64,000 bases of DNA from CADEED01 sp963842515 (GTDB lineage Bacteria; Pseudomonadota; Gammaproteobacteria; Steroidobacterales; Steroidobacteraceae), in assembly GCA_963842515.1 (NCBI GenBank), contig CAWJGO010000001.1, positions 1,240,001-1,304,000 on the forward strand, in the 5' to 3' direction. The notes beneath the pieces were generated by a model. That model made no database searches and was not told where the DNA came from. It was given only the letters and a program-made list of their open reading frames with translations. Every line of letters begins with the position of its first letter. The first letter of the stretch is position 1. The translations under genes were made by a program, and so were the position numbers. Shown here in pieces: positions 54,055 to 62,433 of the stretch.

Positions 54055-55164
54055 ATGAAGCTTCCACCGTTCAAGCTCGACGCCTGGCTCGCGGCGCACG
54101 AGTTCGCGACGCCGCCGATTCGCTACAACCTGGCATCGAGCACCGGGCCCTTGTGGACGTTCTCCGAGCTCATGGGCCTCGGGGGAGGCAGTCCATCGAC
54201 GCTCGACGGCCTCACGTTGTCTTACGCACCGCCGCAGGGCGGCAAACTACTGCGCGAGCGGATCGCCGCATTGCACGGCGCCGATCCGGAGCATGTGCTG
54301 GTCATGACGGGTGCCTCCGAGGCCATCATCGCGCTCACCTGCCTGTTCGCGGAGCCTGGCGGCTCCATCGTGCTGCCCAGGCCCGCCTATCCCGCGGTGC
54401 CGGTGCTGGCGCGCGCCTGGGGCCTTGCGGTTCGCGAGTTCGCGATGCCCCGCGAACAGGCGTTCGCGCAGACCGCGGCGAATGTGCTGGCGGCGGTGGA
54501 TGCGAGCACGCGCGTAGTGTTCGTGAACACGCCGCACAATCCCACCGGATCGGTGATGACGGCTGGCGAGCAGCGCAAGCTCGCCGAAGCGCTGGCCGCG
54601 CGCGGCATTCCACTGATCGTCGACGAGGTTTATCACCCGCTGTACTTCACGGACGGCGCGCAGAGCGCCAGCGGCCTGCCCAACACCATCGTGCTCGGTG
54701 ATTTCGCCAAGGCGCTGTCGCTACCGGCGTTGCGTATCGGCTGGCTCATCGACCCGGATGCGAAGCGCCGCGAAGCGTTGCTCGACTTGCGCAGCTACTT
54801 CACCATCAGCTGCTCGCCGCTCACCGAAGCGATAGGCGCGCACGCACTCGCGAATGCGCCGGCCATCCTGCAACGCCTGCGCGGCGTCGCGCACGGCAAT
54901 CTCGCGCTGCTCGCGCAATTCATGGACGAACATCGCGACAAGCTCGACTGGGCCCCGCCCGCCGGTGGCACGACGTGTTTTCCGTGGGTGCGCGATGGGC
55001 GCGACTCGCGTCCGCTGTGCGAGGAGCTGGCGAAGGAGGGCGTGCTGGTGGCGCCGGGCGACTGCTTCGAGATGCCGGCTCACTTCCGCATGGGATTCGG
55101 CGCGATGCGCAGCGGCTACGCTGAAGCGCTCCGCCTATTCCACGACGTACTCGGCAGGTTCTAA
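54055..55164 (+). CDS. class I/II PLP-dependent aminotransferase
   Basis: 369 residues, complete. PLP sites: TGASEAIIAL, YPAVPVLARA, VFVNTPHNPTGSV, VDEVYHPLYF and the Schiff-base Lys219 in GDFAKALSLPALRIGWL. The C-terminal domain ends FRMGFGAMRSGYAEALRLF. It resembles small-molecule aminotransferases such as those near capreomycidine and histidinol-phosphate enzymes. The amino donor is unknown. No operon partner is close on the same strand. Confidence 0.88.
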   Translation: MKLPPFKLDAWLAAHEFATPPIRYNLASSTGPLWTFSELMGLGGGSPSTLDGLTLSYAPPQGGKLLRERIAALHGADPEHVLVMTGASEAIIALTCLFAEPGGSIVLPRPAYPAVPVLARAWGLAVREFAMPREQAFAQTAANVLAAVDASTRVVFVNTPHNPTGSVMTAGEQRKLAEALAARGIPLIVDEVYHPLYFTDGAQSASGLPNTIVLGDFAKALSLPALRIGWLIDPDAKRREALLDLRSYFTISCSPLTEAIGAHALANAPAILQRLRGVAHGNLALLAQFMDEHRDKLDWAPPAGGTTCFPWVRDGRDSRPLCEELAKEGVLVAPGDCFEMPAHFRMGFGAMRSGYAEALRLFHDVLGRF

Positions 55165-55557
55165 CTACCAGTCCTTGGCCGCGGAGGGATTCTTGGCCAG
55201 GTCGTTCCACCAGATCGTGGTGGTGGGCCCGAGGTGCGGCAACAGCGGCTCCGTCCGCAGTCCGGCGGTCTTGATCGAGCTCTGCAACGACGTCATGAGG
55301 AAGTGAGTCACGGCCCACTTCTGCTCCTCGCTGCCGTCGCACAGGACGCGCTCGACCACCTTGAGCACCTGCACCATGGCGTCGGTGGGCACTGCCTTCG
55401 CCGTGCTGCCGAGGTGAAACCCGAGCTGGTCCAGCGTTTGCGTGAGTTGCGCCGTAAGATCAGCACCAAACAGCTTGTGATCCTCGCGCAGCTGCTTGAG
55501 CGGCGCGGCGAACGAGGGGCAGGCACGCAGAAATGCCTCTTCGAGCTCGCCGATCAC
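55165..55557 (-). CDS. hypothetical helical protein
   Basis: 130 residues from GTG 55557. Mostly helical (GELEEAFLRACPSFAAPLKQL, LTAQLTQTLDQLGFHLG, DAMVQVLKVVERVLCDGSEEQKWAVTHFLMTSLQ). No signal or membrane segment. The frame is open much further upstream over the divergent esterase gene, but the sequence there is not credible, so the start is chosen by the end of antisense coding. The stop directly abuts the aminotransferase stop on the other strand. Family unknown. Confidence 0.6.
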   Translation of the reverse strand: MIGELEEAFLRACPSFAAPLKQLREDHKLFGADLTAQLTQTLDQLGFHLGSTAKAVPTDAMVQVLKVVERVLCDGSEEQKWAVTHFLMTSLQSSIKTAGLRTEPLLPHLGPTTTIWWNDLAKNPSAAKDW

Positions 55558-55617
55558 GCCACTTGCCCGGGGTGTGCAGGTCGCATAGCGTTCTTGGAAT
55601 TCACCAGGGGATGCAGG

Positions 55618-56307
55618 ATGCTCGAGCGCGGCACGTTTCTGACCAAAGTCACCATGGCGGCTATCCTGCTGTGCGCTGCCAGCGCATCGCAAGGACAGGT
55701 GCCCGCTTTGCAGGAGCGATTTGAGAAGAAGGTTCTCGAATACGAAGCCGCCGACAAGGCCAGCGCCCCGCCACGAAATGCGATCCTGTTCGCCGGAGAC
55801 TCGCAGTTCTATCGCTGGAACACGATCCACGAGGACCTGCCGGGCTACACCCTCATCAACCGGGGCATCGATTCATTCCAGTTTCCCGACCTTCTTCGCT
55901 ACATCGACCGGCTGGTCCTGCCTTATCGACCCCGGCTCATCGTGTTGCACGTCGGAGGCAACGATGTCCACAACGGCCGCACCCCGGCTCTGTTGCTGGC
56001 CGACTTCCAGGAATTCGTGACAAAAGTGCGCGCCAGGCTCCCGGACGTACGAATCGTCTTTTCGAGCATCACGCCGGGGCCCGGCCGTTGGGACGAGGCG
56101 CCGCAACGTATTGAGGCCAACCGGGTGCTCCAGCGATACATCGCGGCCCAGCCGAACCTCGATTTCATCGATTTGTGGTCCGCAATGCTGAATCCGGACG
56201 GCCAGCCGCGCGAAGAGCTGTGGGTGGAGGATCGAGTGCATCCCAACCACGCCGGTTACCTTATTCGCGTGAGATTGACCCGGCCCCTGCTAGGACCCCC
56301 TGGTTAA
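55618..56307 (+). CDS. secreted SGNH/GDSL hydrolase
   Basis: 229 residues with a signal peptide (AAILLCAASASQGQ). Block I is ILFAGDSQFYRW (nucleophile Ser), block III is LHVGGNDVHNGR (Gly/Asn oxyanion hole), block V is EDRVHPNHAGY (Asp-x2-His). The order and spacing fit the GDSL acyl-ester hydrolases related to platelet-activating-factor acetylhydrolase and carbohydrate esterases. AGGGG precedes ATG 55618. Periplasmic or extracellular. Substrate unknown. Confidence 0.88.
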   Translation: MLERGTFLTKVTMAAILLCAASASQGQVPALQERFEKKVLEYEAADKASAPPRNAILFAGDSQFYRWNTIHEDLPGYTLINRGIDSFQFPDLLRYIDRLVLPYRPRLIVLHVGGNDVHNGRTPALLLADFQEFVTKVRARLPDVRIVFSSITPGPGRWDEAPQRIEANRVLQRYIAAQPNLDFIDLWSAMLNPDGQPREELWVEDRVHPNHAGYLIRVRLTRPLLGPPG

Positions 56308-56344
56308 AACTGCGGCAAAGTGCCGGCTTTTGCTGTACATTCGC

Positions 56345-56468
56345 GCCCGGCTTGTGATTCCTCGTCTGTTCCGCCCCTGGGCTTGCTCGTCTTCCTGACG
56401 TTGCGTTTGGCCAGAGTCGCTCTCGCAGGGTTCCCCTGCCTATCTACATCTACTTAGTGAGTATTCTC
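56345..56468 (+). promoter_or_regulatory. conserved structured 5' leader of RRM gene, copy B
   Basis: Second copy of the leader: GCCCGGCTTGTGATT at 56345, TCGTCT, CCTGACG at 56394 and TGGCCAGAG at 56408, in the same order as copy A and with similar spacing. A hairpin GCAGGG-TT-CCCCTGC (around 56428-56442) takes the place of the second copy A hairpin. TACATT just upstream may be a -10 element. The conservation outside coding sequence suggests a functional RNA leader. Confidence 0.65.
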
Positions 56469-56759
56469 TTGACCAAACTTTACGTTGGAAATCTTCCCTT
56501 CAGTGCCACCGAAGATTCGGTGCGCGCGCTGTTCGCGACCCACGGCACCGTGGAAAAAGTCGCTCTGGTGAACGACCGTGACACAGGCCAGCCCCGCGGC
56601 TTTGGCTTCGTGGAAATGTCGAGCGCCGATGCGCAGAAGGCCATGCAGTCACTCAACGGCCAGGACTTCGGCGGTCGCCCGCTCAAAGTCAACGAAGCGC
56701 AGGACAAACCTCGCGGCGGTGGCGGTGGTGGTGGCGGCGGCGGCTACGGTCGTCGTTAA
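56469..56759 (+). CDS. RRM RNA-binding protein with glycine tail, copy B
   Basis: About 96 residues. RNP2 LYVGNL and RNP1 RGFGFVEM match copy A exactly, and the helices differ by a few residues (SVRALFATHGTVEKVALV). The Gly tail is shorter and ends YGRR. I choose TTG 56469 because TTG-ACC-AAA aligns with ATG-ACC-AAA of copy A. GTG 56457 would add four residues with no match. Confidence 0.92.
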   Translation: MTKLYVGNLPFSATEDSVRALFATHGTVEKVALVNDRDTGQPRGFGFVEMSSADAQKAMQSLNGQDFGGRPLKVNEAQDKPRGGGGGGGGGGYGRR

Positions 56760-56776
56760 GACTTCGTCCGCGATTG

Positions 56777-56803
56777 CGCGGGTGGGCCACGTGCCCACCC
56801 GCG
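56777..56803 (+). repeat. perfect 11-bp hairpin after RRM copy B
   Basis: CGCGGGTGGGC (56777-56787) pairs perfectly with GCCCACCCGCG (56793-56803). The loop CACGT allows further pairing. There is no T-run, so it is not a classical terminator. It lies between the RRM stop and the C4 gene and may protect the 3' end of the rrm message or act as an attenuator. A related GTGGGCGTG hairpin lies at 57232. Confidence 0.65.
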
Positions 56804-56823
56804 TACTCGCAACGCAGCCAAAA

Positions 56824-57216
56824 ATGAAATTCACCACGGTAGGCCCCGAAGGGGCGCGCAACATCCTGCGCGAAAAGCAGCGTCGCAATCGCATGGCGGC
56901 CAAGGAGCTGCGCGTGCAGTTCCCGCAGCTCGCGTCGATTCGCATCGACTTCGCATTCAGCGACGAAACACTGCAGCCTCCGGCGCCGCAGTCGATCGTG
57001 CTGCATCCGCCGGCGCGTGCCTATTTCGTCTATCCGTGCCCGTACGCCAGCTGCAATGGCGAGTTCGATCTCGCAGCACCGGTGACGGACGTTGCCGAAC
57101 AAGGGCACGACGGTGCCGCCGGACACACCACCTGCAAAGGTGAGCGGGTGCGTGGCCGCCTGGGCAAGACGCCCTGCGACCTGCACGTCGAGTATTCCAT
57201 CGCGGTGGGCAAGTAG
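56824..57216 (+). CDS. CPYxxC four-cysteine protein, copy B
   Basis: 130 residues, ATG start. Same layout as copy A: basic helix (ARNILREKQRRNRMAAKELRVQFP), IVLHPPARAYFVYPCPYASCNGEFDL, and TTCKGERVRGRLGKTPCDLHVEYSI. All four cysteines and flanking aromatic and acidic residues are kept, while overall identity is moderate, so the duplication is old and the zinc site is under selection. It follows RRM copy B by 64 bases. Confidence 0.78.
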   Translation: MKFTTVGPEGARNILREKQRRNRMAAKELRVQFPQLASIRIDFAFSDETLQPPAPQSIVLHPPARAYFVYPCPYASCNGEFDLAAPVTDVAEQGHDGAAGHTTCKGERVRGRLGKTPCDLHVEYSIAVGK

Positions 57217-57475
57217 CCCACCGTTGATTCCGTGGGCGTGTTCACGCCCACCACGAGCTTCACCCACTTCCTGACTCCGTTCACGCGGCGCGCACAATGC
57301 TGGCGCCGCGTCACGTTTCTGGCGCGTCCGCGAAACCGGACAGTGACGCTCGCTTGCGCATTGCGTTACTGTAGTCGCAGGCCTGTGGCATTAGGGATGC
57401 CACGGGCGGATCAATTTCCGGGATAAGAACAACGACACGGAGGTTGCAGGCGCAGCTCGATTCAGGAGGGGGCCT
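57217..57475. other. intergenic region with a hairpin, no gene
   Basis: Of these 259 bases, GTGGGCGTG (57232-57240) pairs with CACGCCCAC (57243-57251) around TT, without a T-run. I see no credible start, RNA gene or clear promoter in the rest. A short frame at 57232-57426 is Arg-rich shadow sequence. Confidence 0.55.
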
Positions 57476-57844
57476 ATGGCTGTCGATAGCTCACAGCTCG
57501 ATACCGTGAACCGGGATGCCTACTGGCAGGCAACCCAGGCGCAATTGCGATCCGCGCAGCATCGCGGGGACATTTTTTCGCTGGTTGGCGTGTTGCTGGT
57601 GGCGGTGCTGCTGTGGCGATTCCGCTCGCCGAGCGATGGCTCGGCAACCTGGGCGACCGCGGTCGCCGTCGTCGCGTTGATGGCAGTGGTGGTTCCACAA
57701 TTGTTCGTCGCCCGGCGCAAGCGCCGTATTTCTGCGGCGCGCGGCATGAAATGCCGGCGCTGCGGCTATACGCCACATGACACCGAAATTTCCGAAGTCG
57801 GGGCAACTCGCGAATGCAGGCGATGTGAGCAGCCGCTCGGCTGA
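57476..57844 (+). CDS. two-helix membrane protein with C-terminal zinc ribbon
   Basis: 122 residues. The helices are FSLVGVLLVAVLLWRF and ATAVAVVALMAVVVPQLFV, then RRKRR. The C-terminus is MKCRRCGYTPHDTEISEVGATRECRRCEQPLG in outline, a Cys4 zinc ribbon (CRRC ... CRRC). No known function. GGAGGGGG lies near the ATG. A bidirectional terminator separates it from convergent rpoD. Confidence 0.75.
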   Translation: MAVDSSQLDTVNRDAYWQATQAQLRSAQHRGDIFSLVGVLLVAVLLWRFRSPSDGSATWATAVAVVALMAVVVPQLFVARRKRRISAARGMKCRRCGYTPHDTEISEVGATRECRRCEQPLG

Positions 57845-57863
57845 GCCGGCGCGCTGCACCAGC

Positions 57864-57891
57864 AAAAAGGCCGCGTTTCCGCGGCCTTTTT
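57864..57891. terminator. bidirectional Rho-independent terminator
   Basis: AAAAAGGCCGCG (57864-57875) pairs perfectly with CGCGGCCTTTTT (57880-57891) around TTTC. The A and T runs let it stop transcription from both the zinc-ribbon gene and rpoD, which converge here. Confidence 0.92.
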
Positions 57892-57899
57892 GTTTTGCT

Positions 57900-60131
57900 T
57901 CAATCTTCGATCAGGAAGCTTCTCAGTTGCTCGGACCTCGACGGATGACGCAGCTTGCGCAACGCCTTCGCCTCGATCTGCCGAATACGCTCGCGCGTCA
58001 CGTCGAACTGCTTGCCCACTTCTTCCAGCGTGTGGTCGGTGTTCATGTCGATACCGAACCGCATACGAAGCACCTTGGCTTCACGCGGCGTCAGTTGCGC
58101 AAGTACCGAGTGAGTGGTCTCGCGCAGCGACTCCATGGTCGCCTGGTCGATGGGCGAGGCAACGCTCGTATCCTCGATGAAGTCCCCAAGGTGTGAGTCC
58201 TCGTCGTCGCCGATCGGCGTTTCCATCGAGATCGGTTCCTTGGCGATCTTGAGCACCTTGCGGACCTTGTCCTCGGGCATCTCCATGCGCACGGCCAGCT
58301 CTTCGGGCGTCGGCTCGCGGCCCATCTCCTGCAGCATCTGCCGCGAGATGCGGTTGAGCTTGTTGATGGTTTCGATCATGTGCACCGGAATGCGGATGGT
58401 GCGCGCCTGGTCGGCGATCGAACGGGTGATGGCCTGGCGAATCCACCAGGTGGCGTACGTGGAGAATTTGTAGCCGCGGCGGTATTCGAACTTGTCGACC
58501 GCCTTCATGAGGCCGATGTTGCCTTCCTGGATGAGGTCGAGGAACTGCAAGCCGCGGTTCGTGTACTTCTTGGCAATCGAGATCACGAGGCGCAGGTTGG
58601 CCTCGACCATCTCCTTCTTCGCGCGGCGGGCCTTCGCTTCGCCGATCGACACCTCACGGTTGATCTCTTTGATGTCCGTGATGCTTAAGTGATAGTCCTT
58701 CTCGAGCTGGGCCAGTTTTTCCTGGCGGCGCGAGATTTCTTCCTGCAGGCGGCCCATGGCGTTCGACCATTTCTTGCCGCCCTTGATCTGCTTCTGCAGC
58801 CAGCGGCTGGAGGTCTCGTTCTTCGGGAACGAGAGCACGAACTCCTTGCGCGGCATGCCCGCATCGCGCACGGCGATGATCATGATTTCTTTTTCGAGCT
58901 GGCGAACCTGGTTCACCTGGTGCCGCAGGTTGCCGATCAGCGCCTCGAACATGCGTGGCGCGAGCTTGAGCTCCATGAACTCGTCGGACAGCTTCTTGCG
59001 GACCTTGAGCGTCTTCGGCTCCTTGGCGCCGAGCTTTTCAATGTGGCTCAGCGAATTCGCGAGGTACTTGCCCACGGCCGCGAAGCGGCGCGCGGCCTCC
59101 TCCGGATCCGGGCCCGTATCGACGGCTTCTTCTTCCTCGCCCGTGCCGTCGCCTTCCTCTTCTTCGCTCTCCGGCTTCTCTTCGACCACCGGCGCCGCCA
59201 GATCCATCTTGGTGGGATTCTGCGGCTGCGCGATGACGTCGGGCGCGTTCGGATCGATGAAGCCCACGATGATGTCGACCAGGCGGGCACCCCCGGTCTT
59301 GACCGGTTCATACGCCTTCAGCAGGTACTCGGCCGTGGAAGGGTAGTTAGACAGCGCGAGGCGCACGGCGTCGAGGCCTTCCTCGATGCGCTTGGCGATG
59401 CGGATTTCGCCTTCGCGCGTGAGCAGTTCCACCGTGCCCATCTCGCGCATGTACATGCGCACCGGATCGGTGGTGCGGCCGAGCTCGGCGTCGAGTGCGG
59501 CCAGCGCTGCGGCGGCCTCTTCGATGGCCTCTTCGTCGGTGGGCGCGGAGGGCTCGGGCGCGAGAATGCTCTCGTTGTCCGGTGCCTTTTCGTACACCGG
59601 AATGCCCATGTCGTTGATGGTATTGACGATCTCTTCGATCTGCTCGGGATCGACGATCTCCGACGGCAGGTGATCGTTGACCTGCGAATACGTGAGGTAC
59701 CCCTGTTCCTTGCCGCGCGCGATCAGCAGCTTGAGCTGCGACTGGCGCTCTTCGGGCAGCACATTGCGGCGCGCCGGTAGATTGATGAGCTCGGCGTTAC
59801 CCTTCTTGCCTTTTTTGCCGTCGACAGGGGCAGGCGCGGCGGCGGCACGCGCGGCCGCGAGCTTCTGCGCAGCCTTGAGCTCGACCACCTTGCCCTTGGG
59901 ATCGGCGACCGGCGCAGTCACTTTCTCGGGCGTCTTGCCCTTGCCGGCCACTGCCTTCTTCACTTCGACATGTTTCTCAACATGCTTCCCCTTGTCCTTC
60001 GAATGAGAGGCGGCGTGCGAGCCTTTCTCCTTGGAATGAGTGTCTTTGCCATGCGCGGCAGCGGGTTTCGCCGCCTTTTTGGGCAGCTTCTTCGAGGCGG
60101 GAGCAGTGGGTCGCTTGTGCTTTTGTGTCAT
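57900..60131 (-). CDS. rpoD: RNA polymerase primary sigma factor RpoD (sigma-70)
   Basis: 743 residues against 613 in E. coli. Conserved regions are complete: 1.2 (DPVRMYMREMGTVELLTREGEI), 2.1-2.4 (EANLRLVISIAKKYTNRGLQFLDLIQEGN, YKFSTYATWWIRQAITRSIADQ), 3.0 and 4.2 (HTLEEVGKQFDVTRERIRQIEAKALRKLR). The acidic non-conserved insert (EEKPESEEEEGDGTGEEEE) is present. The first about 115 residues are an extra Lys/Ala/His-rich tail (KKLPKKAAKPAAAHGKD, SHSKDKGKHVEKHVEVKK) before region 1.1. A sigma-70-type promoter lies 89 bases upstream. Confidence 0.97.
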   Translation of the reverse strand: MTQKHKRPTAPASKKLPKKAAKPAAAHGKDTHSKEKGSHAASHSKDKGKHVEKHVEVKKAVAGKGKTPEKVTAPVADPKGKVVELKAAQKLAAARAAAAPAPVDGKKGKKGNAELINLPARRNVLPEERQSQLKLLIARGKEQGYLTYSQVNDHLPSEIVDPEQIEEIVNTINDMGIPVYEKAPDNESILAPEPSAPTDEEAIEEAAAALAALDAELGRTTDPVRMYMREMGTVELLTREGEIRIAKRIEEGLDAVRLALSNYPSTAEYLLKAYEPVKTGGARLVDIIVGFIDPNAPDVIAQPQNPTKMDLAAPVVEEKPESEEEEGDGTGEEEEAVDTGPDPEEAARRFAAVGKYLANSLSHIEKLGAKEPKTLKVRKKLSDEFMELKLAPRMFEALIGNLRHQVNQVRQLEKEIMIIAVRDAGMPRKEFVLSFPKNETSSRWLQKQIKGGKKWSNAMGRLQEEISRRQEKLAQLEKDYHLSITDIKEINREVSIGEAKARRAKKEMVEANLRLVISIAKKYTNRGLQFLDLIQEGNIGLMKAVDKFEYRRGYKFSTYATWWIRQAITRSIADQARTIRIPVHMIETINKLNRISRQMLQEMGREPTPEELAVRMEMPEDKVRKVLKIAKEPISMETPIGDDEDSHLGDFIEDTSVASPIDQATMESLRETTHSVLAQLTPREAKVLRMRFGIDMNTDHTLEEVGKQFDVTRERIRQIEAKALRKLRHPSRSEQLRSFLIED

Positions 60132-60219
60132 GAGATTCCGACGCCCAAGGCGTATTGCGGTACGACACCGTGGGGTTGCCGACGGTGCGATCAAGGTGGC
60201 TTGCGGGGAAAGGGGGCGC

Positions 60220-60248
60220 ATTCTACGCAAAGACCCACCGCTTGACAA
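60220..60248 (-). promoter_or_regulatory. sigma-70 promoter of rpoD
   Basis: On the minus strand, TTGTCA (60248-60243) and TAGAAT (60225-60220) are separated by exactly 17 bases. Both are one mismatch from consensus. It would start transcription near 60213, giving rpoD an internal promoter within the rpsU-dnaG-rpoD operon, as known in E. coli. Confidence 0.8.
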
Positions 60249-60306
60249 AGCGGAAATTGCCTCTGGTTCAACGACTTCCGCTTGGGTTCAGCCCTCCGAA
60301 GAACGC

Positions 60307-60335
60307 AAAAAACGGGCCAAAAGGGTCATCGCCCG
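60307..60335 (-). terminator. weak terminator between dnaG and rpoD
   Basis: On the minus strand CGGGC (60335-60331) and GCCCG (60317-60313) flank a 13-base loop and are followed by TTTTTT (60312-60307). The stem is short. In E. coli a leaky terminator also lies in this operon to lower dnaG relative to rpoD, though its position differs. Strength is uncertain. Confidence 0.45.
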
Positions 60336-60341
60336 AACAAT

Positions 60342-62213
60342 TTATCGGCCGCCGGCGTTGGTGCCTGAGGCCGTGGGGTTGGCCTTGCTCTTGGCCATAT
60401 GGATGACGACGTTCAGCTCTTTGAGTTCCGCCCGCTCATCGTCGGACAGATCCTCCTTGGCCATGAGCTCGTCGTGCCGGCGCATGGTGGGCTCCAGGGC
60501 GAGCTTCCCGATCGCGGAGATGAGGTCGAGGACAGCGGATGCCTCGTCTAGCCCCAGCATCTCCTCGCCGGCCAGGGCGCGCATGCGTGCCACTTCCGGG
60601 CGATCGCGCCAGCGTTCCAACAGCTGGGCAGTGTGCGCGGCAGGCTCCTGCTGGAGCTGGTCGAGCAGGTCAAAAAGGAAGCGCGATCCCGGATCGTCGG
60701 CCATCTCGAGCCGGGTGAGTTCCGCGCCGGACACCTTCGCCGCGATACTCGGAAAATGCACCACGAGCTTTACGGCTTTGGTGACCAACCCCTTGCCCCC
60801 GCCGCCGTCGCGGGGACGCCGTGCCGCAAGATGCGAGGGCGTCGAGCCGGCGCGCCCGGACGGCGCGGACGCTCCGCCACTTAAATGGTTACCGGCCGAA
60901 TCAGTGACTTCATTGAACCATAATTGGTTCAATCGGACGGCAGGCAGCTTTATAGACTCCGCCAGCCGTTCAATAAGCAGGTCCCTATACACGCCGGGCG
61001 CTACCTTGGTGACCAGTGGACGCGCCAGTTCGGCGAATTGCGCGCGGCCGTCCGCGTGGCTCAAGTCCGCCTGTTCTGCCAGTGCGGCGGCCAGATACTC
61101 CGAGAGCGGTAGCGATCCATCGAGCCGCTTTTCGAAGACTTCCCGGCCTTCCTCGCCCACCAGCGAATCGGGGTCCTGCCCCTCGGGCAAAAACAGAAAA
61201 CGGATCTGACGACCGTCGCGCGCCTCGGGAAGTGCATTGCCCAGTGCCCGCCATGCCGCCGCGCGGCCGGCGCGATCTCCGTCGAAGCAGAACACCACTT
61301 CGTTGACCAGTTTGAAGATGCGGCGCAGGTGCTCAGGCGTGGTGGCGGTACCGAGCGTGGCGACGGCGTAATTCACGCCCGCCTGGTGCAGCCGCGCGAC
61401 GTCCATGTAGCCCTCGACCACGAGCAGACGTTTGAGCGTGGTGCGGCTCTGGCGCACTTCGTACAGGCCGTAGAGCTCGCGACCTTTGTGGAACAGCATG
61501 GTCTCGGGCGAGTTGAGGTACTTCGGCTCCCCCTGGTCGAGGATGCGCCCGCCGAAGGCGAGTACCCGGCCCCGCGAATCGCGGATGGGGAACATCAGTC
61601 GGTCGCGAAAGCGGTCGTAGTGGCGATCGAGCGTTCGGCTGTCGGTGCGTTCGCGTTCGATGATGAGCCCGCAGTCCGAGAGCGCCTTTCGATCGGCGTC
61701 TTTCGTGCCGAAGCGCTTGAGCACTTCGTTCCAGGCGTTGGTCGCGAAGCCGATCATGAACTTGTCGATGGTTTCCGGCGTGAGGCCCCGCTTTTTCGCG
61801 TATTCCCTGGCGCGCGCGTCATTGGGCAGGACGCTCGCGAAGTACTTCGCCACGCGCAGATTCATGTCATAGAGCGGAGTGGTACTTCCCGCGGTGTCGG
61901 TCTGGCTGCCCGCTTCGCGCGGCACGTCGAGGCCGAGCCGACTAGCTAGTTCCTCGATGGCCTCGGGAAACGACAGCTTGTCGTATTCCATGAGGAAACC
62001 GAGTGCCGTGCCGTGCGCGCCGCAGCCGAAGCAGTGATAAAACTGCTTGACCGGGCTCACCCAGAAGGACGGGGTTTTCTCGTTGTGAAACGGGCAGCAG
62101 GCGCGGTATTCGCGGCCGGCTTTCTTGAGCTCGACACGCGACCCGATGAGCTCGACGATGTCCGCGCGCGCGGTCAGGTCGTCGATGAAGCTCTGGGGGA
62201 TACGGCCGGCCAT
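60342..62213 (-). CDS. dnaG: DNA primase
   Basis: 623 residues. The zinc ligands Cys40, His43, Cys61 and Cys64 lie in CCPFHNEKTPSF and YHCFGCG. The RNA-polymerase domain has ERERTDSRTLDRHYDRFRDRLMFPI, and TOPRIM has VVEGYMDVARLHQAG and VFCFDGDRAGRAAAW. A Gly/Ala/Arg-rich linker (about 435-465) joins the C-terminal DnaB-binding domain. Start ATG 62213. It lies between yqeY and rpoD in the classical operon. Confidence 0.97.
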   Translation of the reverse strand: MAGRIPQSFIDDLTARADIVELIGSRVELKKAGREYRACCPFHNEKTPSFWVSPVKQFYHCFGCGAHGTALGFLMEYDKLSFPEAIEELASRLGLDVPREAGSQTDTAGSTTPLYDMNLRVAKYFASVLPNDARAREYAKKRGLTPETIDKFMIGFATNAWNEVLKRFGTKDADRKALSDCGLIIERERTDSRTLDRHYDRFRDRLMFPIRDSRGRVLAFGGRILDQGEPKYLNSPETMLFHKGRELYGLYEVRQSRTTLKRLLVVEGYMDVARLHQAGVNYAVATLGTATTPEHLRRIFKLVNEVVFCFDGDRAGRAAAWRALGNALPEARDGRQIRFLFLPEGQDPDSLVGEEGREVFEKRLDGSLPLSEYLAAALAEQADLSHADGRAQFAELARPLVTKVAPGVYRDLLIERLAESIKLPAVRLNQLWFNEVTDSAGNHLSGGASAPSGRAGSTPSHLAARRPRDGGGGKGLVTKAVKLVVHFPSIAAKVSGAELTRLEMADDPGSRFLFDLLDQLQQEPAAHTAQLLERWRDRPEVARMRALAGEEMLGLDEASAVLDLISAIGKLALEPTMRRHDELMAKEDLSDDERAELKELNVVIHMAKSKANPTASGTNAGGR

Positions 62214-62234
62214 GGCCGAATATTACCGCTGCGA

Positions 62235-62429
62235 TCAGCGCAGGATCGCGTAGCCGACGAGCAGGCAGAGAAACAGGGCGCCGATCGAGCCGCCGATGAC
62301 GAGTGGCAGCCGCTCGCGCGGAAAGTGGCCGAGCTCGCGGCGTTCGGTGTCGATCTTGCGACTGATGGAGATGCAGATGAGCGCGATGAGAATCAGCGCG
62401 CCGGCGGTGGCTATGCCCCTGCCGCCCAA
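62235..62429 (-). CDS. small two-helix membrane protein
   Basis: 64 residues between yqeY and dnaG. Helices ATAGALILIALICISISRK and LPLVIGGSIGALFLCLLVGYAIL flank a charged loop (DTERRELGHFPRER). The start is probably TTG 62429, right after the yqeY stop, so translation would be coupled. Not part of the E. coli operon. Family unknown. Confidence 0.62.
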   Translation of the reverse strand: MGGRGIATAGALILIALICISISRKIDTERRELGHFPRERLPLVIGGSIGALFLCLLVGYAILR

Positions 62430-62433
62430 TCAA

